Origin: Papaver somniferum
Taxonomy: Eukaryota > Streptophyta > Magnoliopsida > Ranunculales > Papaveraceae
Length of the DNA stretch: 64,000 nt
Assembly: GCF_003573695.1 (NCBI RefSeq)
Contig: NC_039358.1
Coordinates: 96,224,117 to 96,288,116, forward strand
Reading direction: 5' to 3'
Positions 1 to 9,920 of this stretch are shown in pieces. The notes beneath the pieces were generated by a model, which was not told the origin of the DNA, made no database searches, and worked only from the letters and a program-made list of their open reading frames with translations. A program made the translations under genes and the position numbers. Each line of letters opens with the position of its first letter. The stretch's first letter is position 1.

Positions 1-40
1 TCTCTTCCCTCGAGGCGTCGTCATCTTGGGAATTGGACAT
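1..40 (-). CDS. Start of antisense Tat-A ORF (partial, copy 1)
   Basis: On the minus strand an ATG at 40 opens a frame that runs off the window edge: Met-Ser-Asn-Ser-Gln-Asp-Asp-Asp-Ala-Ser-Arg-Glu-Glu. The equivalent ORF in copy 2 starts at 15804 and also begins with a short Ser/Asn/Asp-rich stretch. A splice acceptor-like cag lies just upstream (minus strand, ending at 54), so this looks like the start of exon 2 of the antisense gene described at 15299-15804. Function is unknown. Confidence 0.4.
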   Translation of the reverse strand, partial: MSNSQDDDASREE

Positions 41-517
41 CTTTGCTAAGTAGCTGAAAAGGTTCACACTACGTTCTACTTCAGTATGCCGTCCAGATAT
101 AAATCAAGGAATACAAGAAAAAATGGTAACTCTTAACTCTTACCTTTTATACTTACACTAACAATAGTGATAGTAATGCTAGAGTTAACACCTCAAAATC
201 GTTCGTCTCTTCGAAAACTGCAAAAACGAACTAAACTTTATTTAATTTCCGAAACTGATTTTTCATGAAATCACGGACACAATTTTCATAATGTGAAAAT
301 TCACACAACTGACCTATGAAGTTCATAACAATAAAATATTTCATCATAAGTATGTTTTCTATCTTCGAAGGTTCCTCAAAACCCACGTTTCTGATTTTTC
401 GAAAAAACAGCAATTAATGCAACATTGCTTACATAAATTCTCAGGGATTTTATCTAACGAAAACAAACTCATGCAAATAAAATATATCATCATATTTTGC
501 ACAATATATGTCACGGC

Positions 518-520
<3 letters not shown>

Positions 521-590
<70 letters not shown>
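521..590. repeat. (AT)n dinucleotide microsatellite
   Basis: About 35 uninterrupted AT repeats, inside the intron of the antisense gene of Tat-A copy 1. Copy 2 has only a short atatat run at the corresponding place (near 16220), so the tract expanded after the copies diverged. Reading frames of Tyr-Ile repeats across it are artefacts. Confidence 0.97.
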
Positions 591-600
<10 letters not shown>

Positions 601-1091
601 TCCTTCGTGTCGTCATTATTTGTCTTTAAAACGAAGGTTTATTAAAAAAAAAATAGTGTGAAAGCCCACATCTCATACATATGATAAAGTTTTGTATTCA
701 CATGAAAGCTCATAAGAAAAAATTTTATCACTGGACACAAGTTCATCATACATATTTTCCTTCGTGTCATCGTTATTTGTCTTTAAAACGAAGGATTATT
801 CCGATTTCATGAAAATTCACTTCTTTTATGATAAAACCTTGGTACACATGAAAACTCATAAACTAAGTTTTGTCACTGGACCTAGGTTCATATAAAAAAA
901 AATCTCTCCTAAATCAGGGATTATAGTTAGTTTTCAAAACTAACGATTGAAGGAACATACGTTTTTCAAAAACGAGGGTTTTTTCATAAAACTCACACTA
1001 ATATACACACATGTATATAACTTCATCATGATCAAAGCATGAACAACTCATGAGGATCATAAACATCAGCAAAAAAACAAAAAAAACGTAC

Positions 1092-1254
1092 CTGGGAGCG
1101 CCGGGCAGAAATTAGCCGACGGCGGCAACGACGGCGACCGGCAGCGACAGGTGGTGGTCCGGCGGCGACGGGAATCTTCTCCTGCTGGCGTGAAGGTGCA
1201 GAGATGATGGAGAGCTGGTCGTGAGAAAAAAAAAAGGATTAATCCCTTTTATAT
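1092..1254 (-). promoter_or_regulatory. Antisense TATA box and leader exon (Tat-A copy 1)
   Basis: On the minus strand a TATA box (TATAAAAGGG, + positions 1244-1253) is followed after about 30 nt by a GC-rich leader of about 150 nt. The leader ends in a good donor site, CCCAG|GTACGT (exon ends at 1092). A long AT-rich intron would run to a pyrimidine-rich acceptor at 54, 14 nt before the ATG at 40. The same arrangement recurs at 16596-16769, which is why I read it as a promoter. Transcription itself is not shown by sequence alone. Confidence 0.5.
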
Positions 1255-1542
1255 CAATTTTATTTCCAAAACCTAATTTTCTAAGGATTTCCTTATTGGG
1301 CCCGACCCGCGAATCCTAACCGACCACGGACTCGTCGTCCAAACCAGCGGTTCAAAACCAATTTATGTTCATAAAAAGACGCTCCAATCATGAAATTGAA
1401 GCCTTCATCAAGTCTTGGTTTTCTCATGCTCTTTAAATCCGGTAACGTCTCAACTTACGACTAAGTTCAATTACTGGTATTATTATTTATGGCCGGAAAA
1501 TCACCATTTAATGCTGACTGAGGAACACAGCTTTCCTCAGTA

Positions 1543-1556
1543 AGTAGAGGACTTAA
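1543..1556 (+). promoter_or_regulatory. Polypurine tract of Tat-A copy 1
   Basis: The sequence agtagaggacttaa directly precedes the LTR start TGTAGATGG. It matches the tract at 17059-17071 (gcaggggacttaa) before the right LTR. In reverse transcription this primes plus-strand synthesis, so the LTR that follows is a 3' LTR with respect to the sequence on its left. Confidence 0.7.
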
Positions 1557-1978
1557 TGTAGATGGTGGATTTTCGACAAAGGATAAATTCGTAAACTCAT
1601 AATTGTATGAAGCTCTGATTCAACAATCAGACGTGAGTATCGAGACACGGGTTTCTCATCGAATTCTCAACGGGGAGTACTTTCTCTCAGAGTACATGTA
1701 GATATGTAGTCTCACGACTGGACAACGGCATATCTCATGAATACTGAATACTTTCAGTGATTATTTCTATATAGCATCACGAGATGGACGGCTCCTAGAC
1801 AGCTTGCTCTGCTAGTATAGAGCGATAACGTCTTCAGGAACAAACAACAAGTTTACCCTGACTATATAAAGGATATGACTTACCGGCAAGCTCGTATCAG
1901 GATAATTAATGCTCCTAGACAGCTTGCTCGGCTAGTATAGATCCACAAAGTTAATTATTCCTAATTACAATCGCTCTT

Positions 1979-2309
1979 ATTCCATGGTCGAATCCACGAC
2001 TAGTCCCATGGAATGACAATAACAATTGTTTTGATTCTATGATCGAATCCACAGCTTGATCTCATAGAATAGCAATAACTATATTATCTCATTATTCCGA
2101 TTTCATGATCGAATCCACAACTGGTCTCATAAACGGTAATAGATAAACCTTAATTACTCTGATTCTATGGTCGAATCTACGATCCCATGGAATGGTAATG
2201 CTCACTTTATTATTCTGAATTCGTAGTCGAATCCTCAGCTGATCCTATGAATTAATAATAAACATCTTATTACTCAGTTTTGTGAATTATTCTCCACTGA
2301 ATTCCACAA
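1979..2309. repeat. Array of six stem-loops with changing stems, Tat-A LTR
   Basis: Six units of 50-65 bp each carry a hairpin around a loop resembling tcgaatccac(a/g)(a/g)ct. Stems: 1979-1987 with 2006-2014 (ATTCCATGG/CCATGGAAT); 2034-2042 with 2062-2070 (ATTCTATGA/TCATAGAAT); about 2099-2108 with 2127-2135 (imperfect); 2162-2170 with 2185-2193 (one wobble); 2218-2226 with 2245-2253 (AATTCGTAG/CTATGAATT, one wobble); 2280-2288 with 2300-2309 (one bulge). Stem sequence differs between units yet stays complementary. The right LTR keeps only about one degenerate unit near 17745-17785. Confidence 0.75.
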
Positions 2310-2828
2310 TTAGTAATAAATAATCAATAACCGGGCGTCTGAGCTACCTCTAAGTAAGCCCTGATTCAAATGGTGAAGGTGTATTCAACGATGATACACT
2401 AACAGTCACTGCACGAACGAGTACTTCAAAAATACAACGAAATGATGAACCTATGCAAAATAGAGAAGAAAATAATAAATTATTTGAAAATATTGACCAG
2501 GGTGCCAGGAGCACGGACACACGACCGACCGACCGTGTCGTGGTCAAACCCACGCCAGTTTTATATTTTTAATGCATTTTATTATTTTCCATGATTTGAT
2601 GAAAATTCTCTCATTTTATCAAATCTCCTTCGTCTCGAGGAAACTCCTCGGTTTCATGGTACTTCCATAAATCCATAAAAAATAATATAAAATTAAGCAA
2701 AGGAGTGTGGGGGGTGACCACTGGCCAACCGGCCATGCCTTGGTCCCAACTGGCCCCACACCCACGGTTCCTTATTATTTTATTATTATTATTATTATTA
2801 TTATAAAAAGGGGCCACGAATGCTTTTA

Positions 2829-3530
2829 TTATGAATCAAAATCAGTATTACAGGGGAAGGCGGGTAACCTAGCAACAAGCTGGGCACTAACACCTTTTTG
2901 AATAACTATTCCTAGTCTGTGAAAAAGAGAATTTCCTATCTTAAAATTAGCATCATGTCTAGCCATACAATTTCTCAATCTCTTTAAAAAGGATGTTAAA
3001 TCAGGACTAAGCTCCCCGAAAGTGGTAAAGGCTAGAACCCCAAAACCATAGCCGAGTGAAGTGCACTTGTCCATGTACTTATTGTTCTTGCGAGTGATGG
3101 CTGCAGAAATAGCAGACCCTGGTATAAAGTTGCGAGTCCTAGCACTAGTAAAAGGAGAAACCCCGGTGACATCCATACACACATCTCTACCGTTTTCCCA
3201 GTTATAGACCATGATATCCGCCGGCCGAAGTTCCTTGTTGTCTTCTGAAATAATCCCTAGAGACACCTCTTTCCTAGCCACAATCCCTGCTTTGTAACAT
3301 ATATCCGCTAAGACATCTTTGGCCATGTCATGTATAAATTTAAGCCCTACCTCACTAGCACAATGAATAGCATGATCTCCAAAAATATCCATATGTTTAC
3401 CACAACATGCACATTTGCTATCCTTCTCAAAGAGAGGTATCCCTAAACGATACTGTAGGACAGAACTGAACTGTCTAGGCCCAACAACTTGGTTAAGCCC
3501 TGGAATAGGGATAGCCTTAAGAAAATCCAT
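2829..3530 (-). pseudogene. LINE C-terminal domain: Cys/His knuckle and restriction-like endonuclease
   Basis: This segment is the C-terminal part of the LINE protein. A zinc-knuckle-like Cys-x2-Cys-x9-His-x3-Cys lies around residues 40-57. It is followed by a PD-(D/E)xK-type pattern: Arg-Pro-Ala-Asp-Ile (about residue 102) and, about 15 residues later, Met-Asp-Val-Thr. In R2-type elements this domain nicks the target DNA to prime reverse transcription. The frame ends at a TAA at 2829-2831. It is out of frame with the preceding segment: the shift is near 3520-3530, where the reverse transcriptase frame reads past the point at which this one starts. The assignment to the R2-like endonuclease fold is by motif, not by alignment. 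Confidence 0.65.
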
Positions 3531-4390
3531 TGCATGCTCTCCCTATTGCATTGCCAAATGGTGGATTCACGCGTAGATAACGAGAAGCAAGAGGGTACCT
3601 TTTCCTTGACAACACCGAAGTAGATAACTTCCAGAGACTTCATGAAATGTGGGGCAGCGTCATTGATGTTGAAATCGGATAAGGATAGACCACAAGCTTG
3701 GGTGAAGCCTTGTATCGCGTGTTGAAAACCTTGAGACAGTTCAGTTGTTGCTGGCAGCTTCAGAATTGAATTATGCAAGTGTTGAGTCTGAGCCTGAGAT
3801 GCTAAGTAACAGTACTTCATAGTATCCTGCATATTGAGTACGCCAAAACCACCATCTTTGATTGGAAGGGTAGCTAATCGTTGTTGAATCAAACCAAAAC
3901 CAGCCCCATTTACAACCACAAGCCGGCGCAGATACTGCATAAGGTGGTCATCAAAGCGAGACCCTGCAACCTGGAGTGCCTCGGGGCAGGTGGTGCGAAG
4001 AGCGAAATATAACCTTGAGACACCAGCGCAACTATGCAAAAGCAACAACTCACTTTGGGGGTCTTGTAGTTCTTGAATATTATTCATAAGCTGCAAGGTT
4101 TTATCCACCCGACCCCGAACAATGTTGCTGCAAAACTCCATATCCAAGCTGACCGGTCCACCAAGAAGTGTAACACCACCCGCTGGTCTGCCAATATTGG
4201 TAGGAAAGACATTGTCCAAATCTCGTCTCGGATCATAAGATGGCCAAAACAGTTCCGTCTTCGCGATGTTCAAGTGTAAACCAGAGCTAGGTCCATCTTC
4301 CTGGAGAATTTTAAGAGCTTTAGACACTTCCATAGTATCACCCGAAATAGTGCCGTCATCTAAGACCAAGCATGGAAGTCTAAAGTACAA
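3443..4390 (-). pseudogene. LINE reverse transcriptase: palm end and thumb
   Basis: This frame continues the reverse transcriptase after a 1-bp loss near 4365-4372. It opens with the active-site motif Leu-Asp-Asp-Gly-Thr. The usual preceding aromatic residue is spoiled by the frameshift. Then come a Leu-Leu-Gly-Gly-Pro-Val motif (RT motif D/E region), an Arg-rich thumb, and Leu-Pro-Ile-Lys-Asp-Gly-Gly-Phe-Gly-Val, which is typical of LINE thumbs. The last 30 or so residues are out of frame relative to the endonuclease segment that follows. With the neighbouring pieces this describes one protein of about 1100-1200 residues. Confidence 0.7.
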
Positions 4391-6378
4391 TTAGTAGCAA
4401 TCTTCTCGGCAAGAGGATGAAGAACCAAATCAAATAAAAGAGGACCAAGGGGATCACCCTGTTGAACACCCATGGCAGAAGAGAGAACATGATCTTGATA
4501 ATACAGCCTAGCTGGTTTCGCATAGCAAAACTCGACCCAATAAGAGATGCTTGGACAATGGGTTCTCACCTCCTTAATTATAGTAGAACGGTCGACAAGA
4601 TTGAAATCATTTGAGAAGTCTATCAACAACATAGACTGGGTGTGGTCGGCACCCATTAGCTCCAATAACGTATTCGCAAAGTGCAAAATACCTTCCCCAC
4701 CACAAGGAATACCAACACCATACTGATAAGCTAGGTATTCGGTCATATCCTTTGTGACAGACGTGGCAGCCAATTTCGAGCAAAGTCTACGCCAGATGGT
4801 ACCGACTGCAATTGGTCTCAGACCGCCGCCAGGCTTGAGTAATGGAGTTAGGGGCGCACTAGCTACGAACTCACCCATAATGGAAGGGAACTTACCAGAG
4901 AGCCATAGGTTAACAACGCCGGTAATAGAAGACAATAACTCCTCAGCAACGGCAGCACCGGCTCCACTCATAGCATCCAACAAATGTTGAGCCCTGAGGC
5001 CATCTCTCCCACACGAGGTACCTTTAGGGAAGCTTTTGAGGGCAAGGAGGACATCTTTGGTAATAACACGTAAGGCTGGTGTCGAGATGTCTTCCGGTGG
5101 TATCAGAGGAAGTCCAGCAGGAGGATGTTTTTGCTGAAGTTCGAATAATGTGTCCGGAGTTGGAGGAGCCACACCACTGGACGAAAGAATGCGAATAGCC
5201 GCTGTGTAATGGCCATAACTCATTTTCCGCCTACAAGCAATCAGCTTTTTACTGCTCTTCTTACTCGGTTGTTGTTGTTTCGGGGGAGTCTTGGTCAGAC
5301 CTAGTAGCCGTCGAACCAAAGTGGTACATCCCGCAGGCTCTATCCAAATCGTCAAGGCATTTTTTATAGACGCGATTTGCATCTTTTTTCGACACCCGGA
5401 TCGTTCCTCTCTGGAACTGTTAGGCACAAATAAGTTTAAAGTACAGGTGGGAAGCAACAAAAAACGAACCCAGGCCGCAATGCTCACTGGATTCGCAATC
5501 ACGGAGTCCAGAGATGATTTTAGGATGCGAGAAAAAGTTATCCTGCAGGGTGCCGAAACACTTACCGTGGTGGCAATATGTCTCAACAGCACCTGGTTTA
5601 ATAATTCTACATTGAGGCTTCCATCTTCACACAAATCAGCTTGGACAGTGCAAGAAAGAACTGCGCCAGACAGCGCCGGTTCAGCTGACTGTTCAGTTGA
5701 CACAGCTGAAACCGGACCAACAACAGCTGCATCAACAACGTGTACCTGCATTGGCTTCACAGCATAATTTGTGCTAACAGCAGAAAGGCGAGCATCAACG
5801 GGCAATGGCTTCTGGACTGCATCAGGTAGTGGCTTCTGGACTGCATCAACAACATCAACAGGATATATAAGTGGTCTCTTAACTGCAACAACAGCATCAG
5901 CAGGACATTTCTGAACCGCACCAACTGGCTTCACAGCACCGTAGATCAAAAAATATACTCCTACACCGTTAAAAGGACATTGGACTACCTTCGCAGGATG
6001 AGTTTGTGACCTGCAAGACATCTTCCAGGCGTGAATGTGCATACATTCCAAGCATAACCAGCTCTGCATATCCCTTAGTACGTTCTCCCATGATGCGAAA
6101 CAGCTCTCAGTCGATGTTATCCGGTTTTGGCAAACTGATTTCGCATGTTCAGTTGGGAAGTGATGATCCATAAGGTGACGGTATATGGCACTCCGGGCAT
6201 AGCCTTTACCTCCCCTTCCACCCTTACATCCATTGTAACTCTCAAATGGACAAGGAATCTTGTCCCTCTGAGAACCTTGTCCCTGGGAAGAAACTGACCC
6301 CTGTGAAGATGACTGCGATAAGAAATCCGGAGGAACACATACCTGGGATGATGTCTGTGAGGAAGAAGGACTGGTAAG
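4360..6378 (-). pseudogene. LINE N-terminal zinc finger and reverse transcriptase fingers/palm
   Basis: The open frame runs from a stop near 6380 to 4360. The first ATG in frame is at 6171, but upstream of it in the same frame is a C2H2-like finger: Cys-Pro-Phe-x6 then Cys, later Arg-His-Leu-Met-Asp-His-His. The true start is therefore upstream or lost. A Val/Ala/Pro-rich repetitive linker follows, then the reverse transcriptase: Gly-Arg-Asp-Gly-Leu, Leu-Arg-Pro-Ile-Ala-Val-Gly, motif A Leu-Ile-Asp-Phe-Ser-Asn-Asp-Phe, motif B Gln-Gln-Gly-Asp-Pro-Leu-Gly-Pro-Leu. It ends by frameshift just before the catalytic Asp-Asp. In the family it copies element RNA at the nicked target. Confidence 0.75.
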
Positions 6379-6850
6379 CTAAGTTTTCAGACTGTTAGAC
6401 GTCCTAGCTCGAGTCCGAGACATGACCACAACAGGAAAACTAAACTGAGCTACGTATGAACATCTCTGAGACTGACGTCTGTGCTGTTGAACGTTCTCAG
6501 GGAGCAAGGTCGAAGTTCTCAGGGAGAAAGGTCGAGCTCCGTTTCATGAAACCACAGGAAAACCCCAAAACCCTAAGAGTATCCGCACCTGTGGTGGGCT
6601 AAAACCTCTAGGGTATCAAATCTGGGATGATGTCTGTGAGGAAGAAGGACTGGTAAGCTCAGTTTTCAGGCTGTTAAACGTCCTAGCTCGAGTCCGAGAC
6701 ATGAACACAACATGAAAATAAACTGAGATGCGTATGAACGTTCTTCTCAGGGAGCAAGGTCGAGCTCAGTTTCATGAAACAACAGGAAAACCCCAAAACC
6801 CTAAAAGTAGCCGCACCTGTGGCCTGAGCTAAAACCTCTAGGGTATCAAA
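6344..6850 (-). repeat. Two tandem copies of the LINE 5' region
   Basis: Copy 1 (6344-6622) and copy 2 (6623-6850) both begin tgggatgatgtctgtgagg and both end acctctagggtatcaaa. They differ by small indels and scattered substitutions; copy 1 has an extra repeat of ttctcagggag(a/c)aagg. On the minus strand they lie just upstream of the zinc-finger reading frame, where the element's promoter and 5' UTR would be. Only copy 1 is adjacent to the coding frame. The layout resembles promoter monomers of some LINEs. Confidence 0.75.
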
Positions 6851-6993
6851 ACTGCATCTCCATATGCGGCAAACAATAACAAGAGGAAGAGGAGGATTAG
6901 AATGAACGTTGAAAAACCAGAAATCAAAGATCGACGAACTGGTTTTCAATCACCAGAAATCGTCGTCTTCTTCACCGGACTCTCTCTCTCTCC

Positions 6994-7037
<44 letters not shown>

Positions 7038-7136
7038 TCTCTAATTTCATGAAAAAACTCCTTGATTTCATGGTATTTTTGCACAAATCATCAAATAATA
7101 ATAAAATAAAATAAAATAAAATAAATTATGAAAACT

Positions 7137-7790
7137 AGTGGGACCGGGCCTGGGCCGGACGGCCATGCCCTAGCCGGTCCCACACGCCCCTTTGTTTTAT
7201 TATTTTATTATTAGTTTTCCTTGAATTCATCAAATTCCTTGATTTCATGGTATTTCTCTCAAATTAGGAAAAATTCCCTCAAATCATCAAAATACCCAAA
7301 AATATTAAAAAATTAGGAAAACTCGTGGGACCGGGTCCTAGCCGGCCGGCCATGCCTTCCACGGTCCCACACGCCCTTGTTTTATTATTTTAATATTTTT
7401 TGCTTCCTCAAACTCATGAAAACTCCTTCAATTCATGGAAACTCCCAAAATTCATCAAATTTCTCAAAATTCATGAATTTTTTATAAAATCATTATTAAA
7501 TTAGGGAAACTCATGGGACCGGGCCCTAGTCGGCCATCCATGCCTTCCACGGTCCCACACGCCCTTGTTTTATTATTTTAATATTTTTTGCTTCCTTGAA
7601 CTCATGAAAACTCCTTCAATTCATGGAAACTCCCCAAATTCATCAAATTTCTCAAAATTCATGAATTTTTCATAAAACCATCAAAATATTATAAAATTAA
7701 GGAAAAGGCACCACGGGACAGTGGTCACGACCGGACGACCATGCCTTGGCCACGGCGGTCTCACGCCTCCTCATTCCTTATTTTCTAATT
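7137..7790. repeat. GC-rich tandem repeats in Tat-A LTR (left copy)
   Basis: Units of about 190-200 bp alternate AT-rich text (ttcatgaaaactcc...) with a GC-rich core of the form gggaccggg...ccggc(c/g)ggccatgcc...cggtcccacacgcc. Cores lie at about 7140-7192, 7327-7375, 7515-7563 and 7714-7770. One or two more (about 2490-2560 and 2710-2765) lie before the LINE, so the insertion cut the array. The outer ends GGGACCG and CGGTCCC are complementary in most units, so each core can form a hairpin. The same array is at 17990-18812 in the right LTR. Confidence 0.8.
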
Positions 7791-8278
7791 ATTTTTCATC
7801 ATCTCATGGTGTTTTCCTCAGTTTCGTCGAAACCCTAATTTTGGCATATTTTCTTGAATAGATGCTCAATTGCACGCCAGAAAATATCAAAATTCTCAGG
7901 ACTGAGACGCGGACGCCTTGGGGACACGAGCACGCTATCTTGACCGACCAAGATTGGCTCTTTGGCTCACGGAAGTCGGTCCCATCAATTTTCACAGTTT
8001 TGACCTAATTTGCACAATTGCTCGTATTAGGTCCAAAACTCTTCCAAACACTTTGGATTTTCATGAAGTGATCGTCAGGCGGTCACGGGACAATCCAGGA
8101 CCGGTTTCATGACTCCATGGTCGGTCCCTCGCCTCGTCATAATTAATTAGGTTTTCTCACCTAAGGCTCAGACGAGCATTTTCTAATAAATGATTAAACC
8201 AGCATTTAATCATTCTTTCACCAACAAATCGTCAACTCTTCAGGAGTTCTTCGTATTTGCTCACGTGAGCATATGGAC

Positions 8279-8309
8279 ACTACATGGTTGATCCACGGTC
8301 CCATGTAGT
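8279..8309. repeat. Single hairpin in Tat-A LTR
   Basis: ACTACATGG (8279-8287) and CCATGTAGT (8301-8309) form a perfect 9-bp stem around a loop ttgatccacggtc, which resembles the loops of the 1979-2309 array. A weaker one (CATGGTT with AACCATG) follows at about 8327-8353. In the right LTR the equivalent left arm is where Tat-B inserted (19318-19322). Confidence 0.6.
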
Positions 8310-9062
8310 CGCTTCCTCCTTCGTCCCATGGTTGAAATTCTGACGAACCATGAATTGATCATCAATTGATCAAATTAGAGTTTCTGAATCCAAGGATCAT
8401 CATTCCAGATTCCAACCTTAATAATTTTATAACGACCTCATGGTCATTAATTTTATTAATTATGCTCAGTTCAACGACCATTATTCTAATTAATATTTCT
8501 GGTACGCTGCCAATAATCCATCAGACGAGCAACACATGCTCAGACGATCAAATATTCAACAGTTCATCACATGAGCAACACTTACTCAGATGATAAATAT
8601 TTTTTCAAACCAAGGAATATTGGTTCAACAATCAATATTCCACGATACATCGAATGAGCAATACTTGCTCACTTCATCGTAAGAACTATACCTCTGTCTC
8701 ATGACATGCTCAATTCACGAGTTTCAGAACATCATGTTCAACTCAACGACTACATGGACTCATCGCCCCATCAAACCACGAATTCATCAATTGACTAACA
8801 AACCACGAGATGTCAATCGTGTCACTTGGGGGGATATCACTTAGGGTTTTGGTCTGGCGGTCTACGGCACGTGTGTTCAAACACACGATGGAATGTGAGC
8901 AAGTCGTGCAATCATTTGAAGGAATTCATGAGGTAGTGGGTGGAAAATCGACCAAGTCTCCACACGTTGAGCAACTGGTTTCAAACACGATCTCACTTCC
9001 CCACTCCTTGATTCCATCAACTGTCACACTTCATGGAATCATGGTGTCTACAATTCCAGCAG

Positions 9063-9070
9063 TATAAATA
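9063..9070 (+). promoter_or_regulatory. Probable TATA box of Tat-A LTR
   Basis: TATAAATA lies about 420 bp before the LTR end, followed by a region rich in atcatca. The right LTR has the degenerate aatacaaaaa at the matching site (about 43250), so only the left LTR keeps a recognisable box. Confidence 0.45.
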
Positions 9071-9500
9071 CGTCTCTGAATCATGATTGAATCATCATCA
9101 TCAGTATCATCAATCTCACGTCAAACTGACAACACGAGATCATCAACTCATCAATTGAGCAACTACTCTCAATTGAGCAATTTCAATCGCTCAGAGCTTA
9201 TCGTATTCAGAATTCACACACCCACAATCTTTGATTACCATTGATTTCACACATTTCTCAGCTTCCCTCCTACAGATCAACCCATCCTCTCTTGTGACCG
9301 AATTTACTCTGGAACGGTCATTGTCTTGATTTAGGCCGGAGTACTACAGATTGATCTCTCGAATCTAAAGCACCCCCTTTGAAGCGGTGCATCTGTGTGA
9401 GGTTTAACATTTCGCTCGGTTTCAGGAGTCTCCTCCGTACGGTCGTCTCCTCAATTCCTTAAAAACCAGCAAATCGTTTTTCCCCATCTACAAATCGAAA

Positions 9501-9920
9501 GTGAAGTTTCATGTGATTGAACAAGAACCTGACTATCACATGATACTCGGGCGACCGTGGCTCCATGAAAACAAGGTGGTCCCATCAACCTATCATCAAT
9601 GTATGAAGGCTTTACTTAACAACAAGATCGTTCGCATAGTCGCTTCATCATCTCCTTACGCTCTGGCCTACGATACTGAATTCATTGAATCCCAGAGGAA
9701 CATTCCTGAACCTCCTAAGAAGATCTACAGTACTCCACTTCCAAGCTGGGAAACTATTGAAGCTGTTGATGCGTCATCACTATCTTCAGAGACAGAACCA
9801 GTCAAATCACCTGCTACACCGGTCAAACGCCGCAAGGATCAGGTCACGACTCCAGGATCTAATTTTATGACCATCCATGATGCAGAAGGGAGTGTCATTT
9901 ATCGGCGGCGCAAAGATTAG
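9501..9920 (+). pseudogene. Tat-A protease C-terminal part
   Basis: The frame carries Tyr-His-Met-Ile-Leu-Gly-Arg-Pro-Trp-Leu-His and Val-Pro-Ser-Thr-Tyr-His-Gln-Cys, the usual end of the retroviral-type aspartic protease of Tat elements and the start of the linker to reverse transcriptase. The catalytic Asp-Thr/Ser-Gly part would lie upstream and is deleted. A 139-residue frame ends in a TAG at 9918, and further stops lie in the next 60 bp. The same Val-Pro-Ser-Thr-Tyr-His-Gln-Cys text is found in Tat-B on the opposite strand, which supports the family assignment. Confidence 0.75.

Larger units (their letters stand above)
1..1556 (+). mobile_element. Tat-A copy 1: 3' internal region upstream of the LTR
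   Basis: This stretch aligns by eye with 15800-17071, the region between pol and the 3' LTR of the Tat-A element to the right. Shared landmarks run in the same order: a T-rich antisense intron with repeated ccttcgt...tttaaaac motifs, a GC-rich antisense leader exon, an antisense TATA box, the phrase aaaatcaccatt(t/c)aatgctgactgagg, and a polypurine tract directly before the LTR. It is therefore the 3' end of another Tat-A copy whose body lies left of the window. No sense-strand coding sequence is present. Confidence 0.8.
2772..7037 (-). mobile_element. Non-LTR retrotransposon with R2-like endonuclease, in a TTA tract
   Basis: A minus-strand LINE inserted in the Tat-A LTR. The empty site is recognisable in the right LTR (about 18230-18250, ccccattattttattatttctctc). 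Here a TTA tract (2772-2804) lies at the 3' end and a second one (6994-7037) at the 5' end, after which the LTR sequence resumes (ctctaatttcatgaaaa...). Coding order on the minus strand is a C2H2-like finger, reverse transcriptase, a Cys/His knuckle and an R2-type restriction-like endonuclease. There is no apurinic endonuclease domain. At least two frameshifts make it defective. Clade is not certain; R2, R4/Dong and NeSL-like groups share this layout. Confidence 0.75.
1557..9492 (+). mobile_element. Tat-A LTR (left/shared copy), interrupted by a LINE
   Basis: The LTR begins TGTAGATGG and ends CCATCTACA, a 9-bp terminal inverted repeat bounded by TG and CA. It aligns along its length with the right LTR (17072-19322 plus 42483-43713). 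A LINE at 2772-7037 splits it, leaving about 3.7 kb of LTR. In order it holds a stem-loop array (1979-2309), GC-rich tandem repeats, another hairpin (8279-8309) and a TATA box (9063). Polypurine tract and 3' internal sequence lie on its left, and pol starts immediately on its right, so two Tat-A bodies share it. Confidence 0.85.

Noticed and set aside
359..629. Open frames on both strands through the AT dinucleotide repeat
   Set aside because: Tyr-Ile repeats are produced by any AT tract; no start context or domain.
1979..2309. CRISPR-like array
   Set aside because: This is eukaryotic plant DNA. Units are imperfect hairpins in an LTR without identical repeats, and no cas genes are present.
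4073..5767. Plus-strand open frames opposite the LINE
   Set aside because: They are shadows of the minus-strand reverse transcriptase, which has clear motifs.
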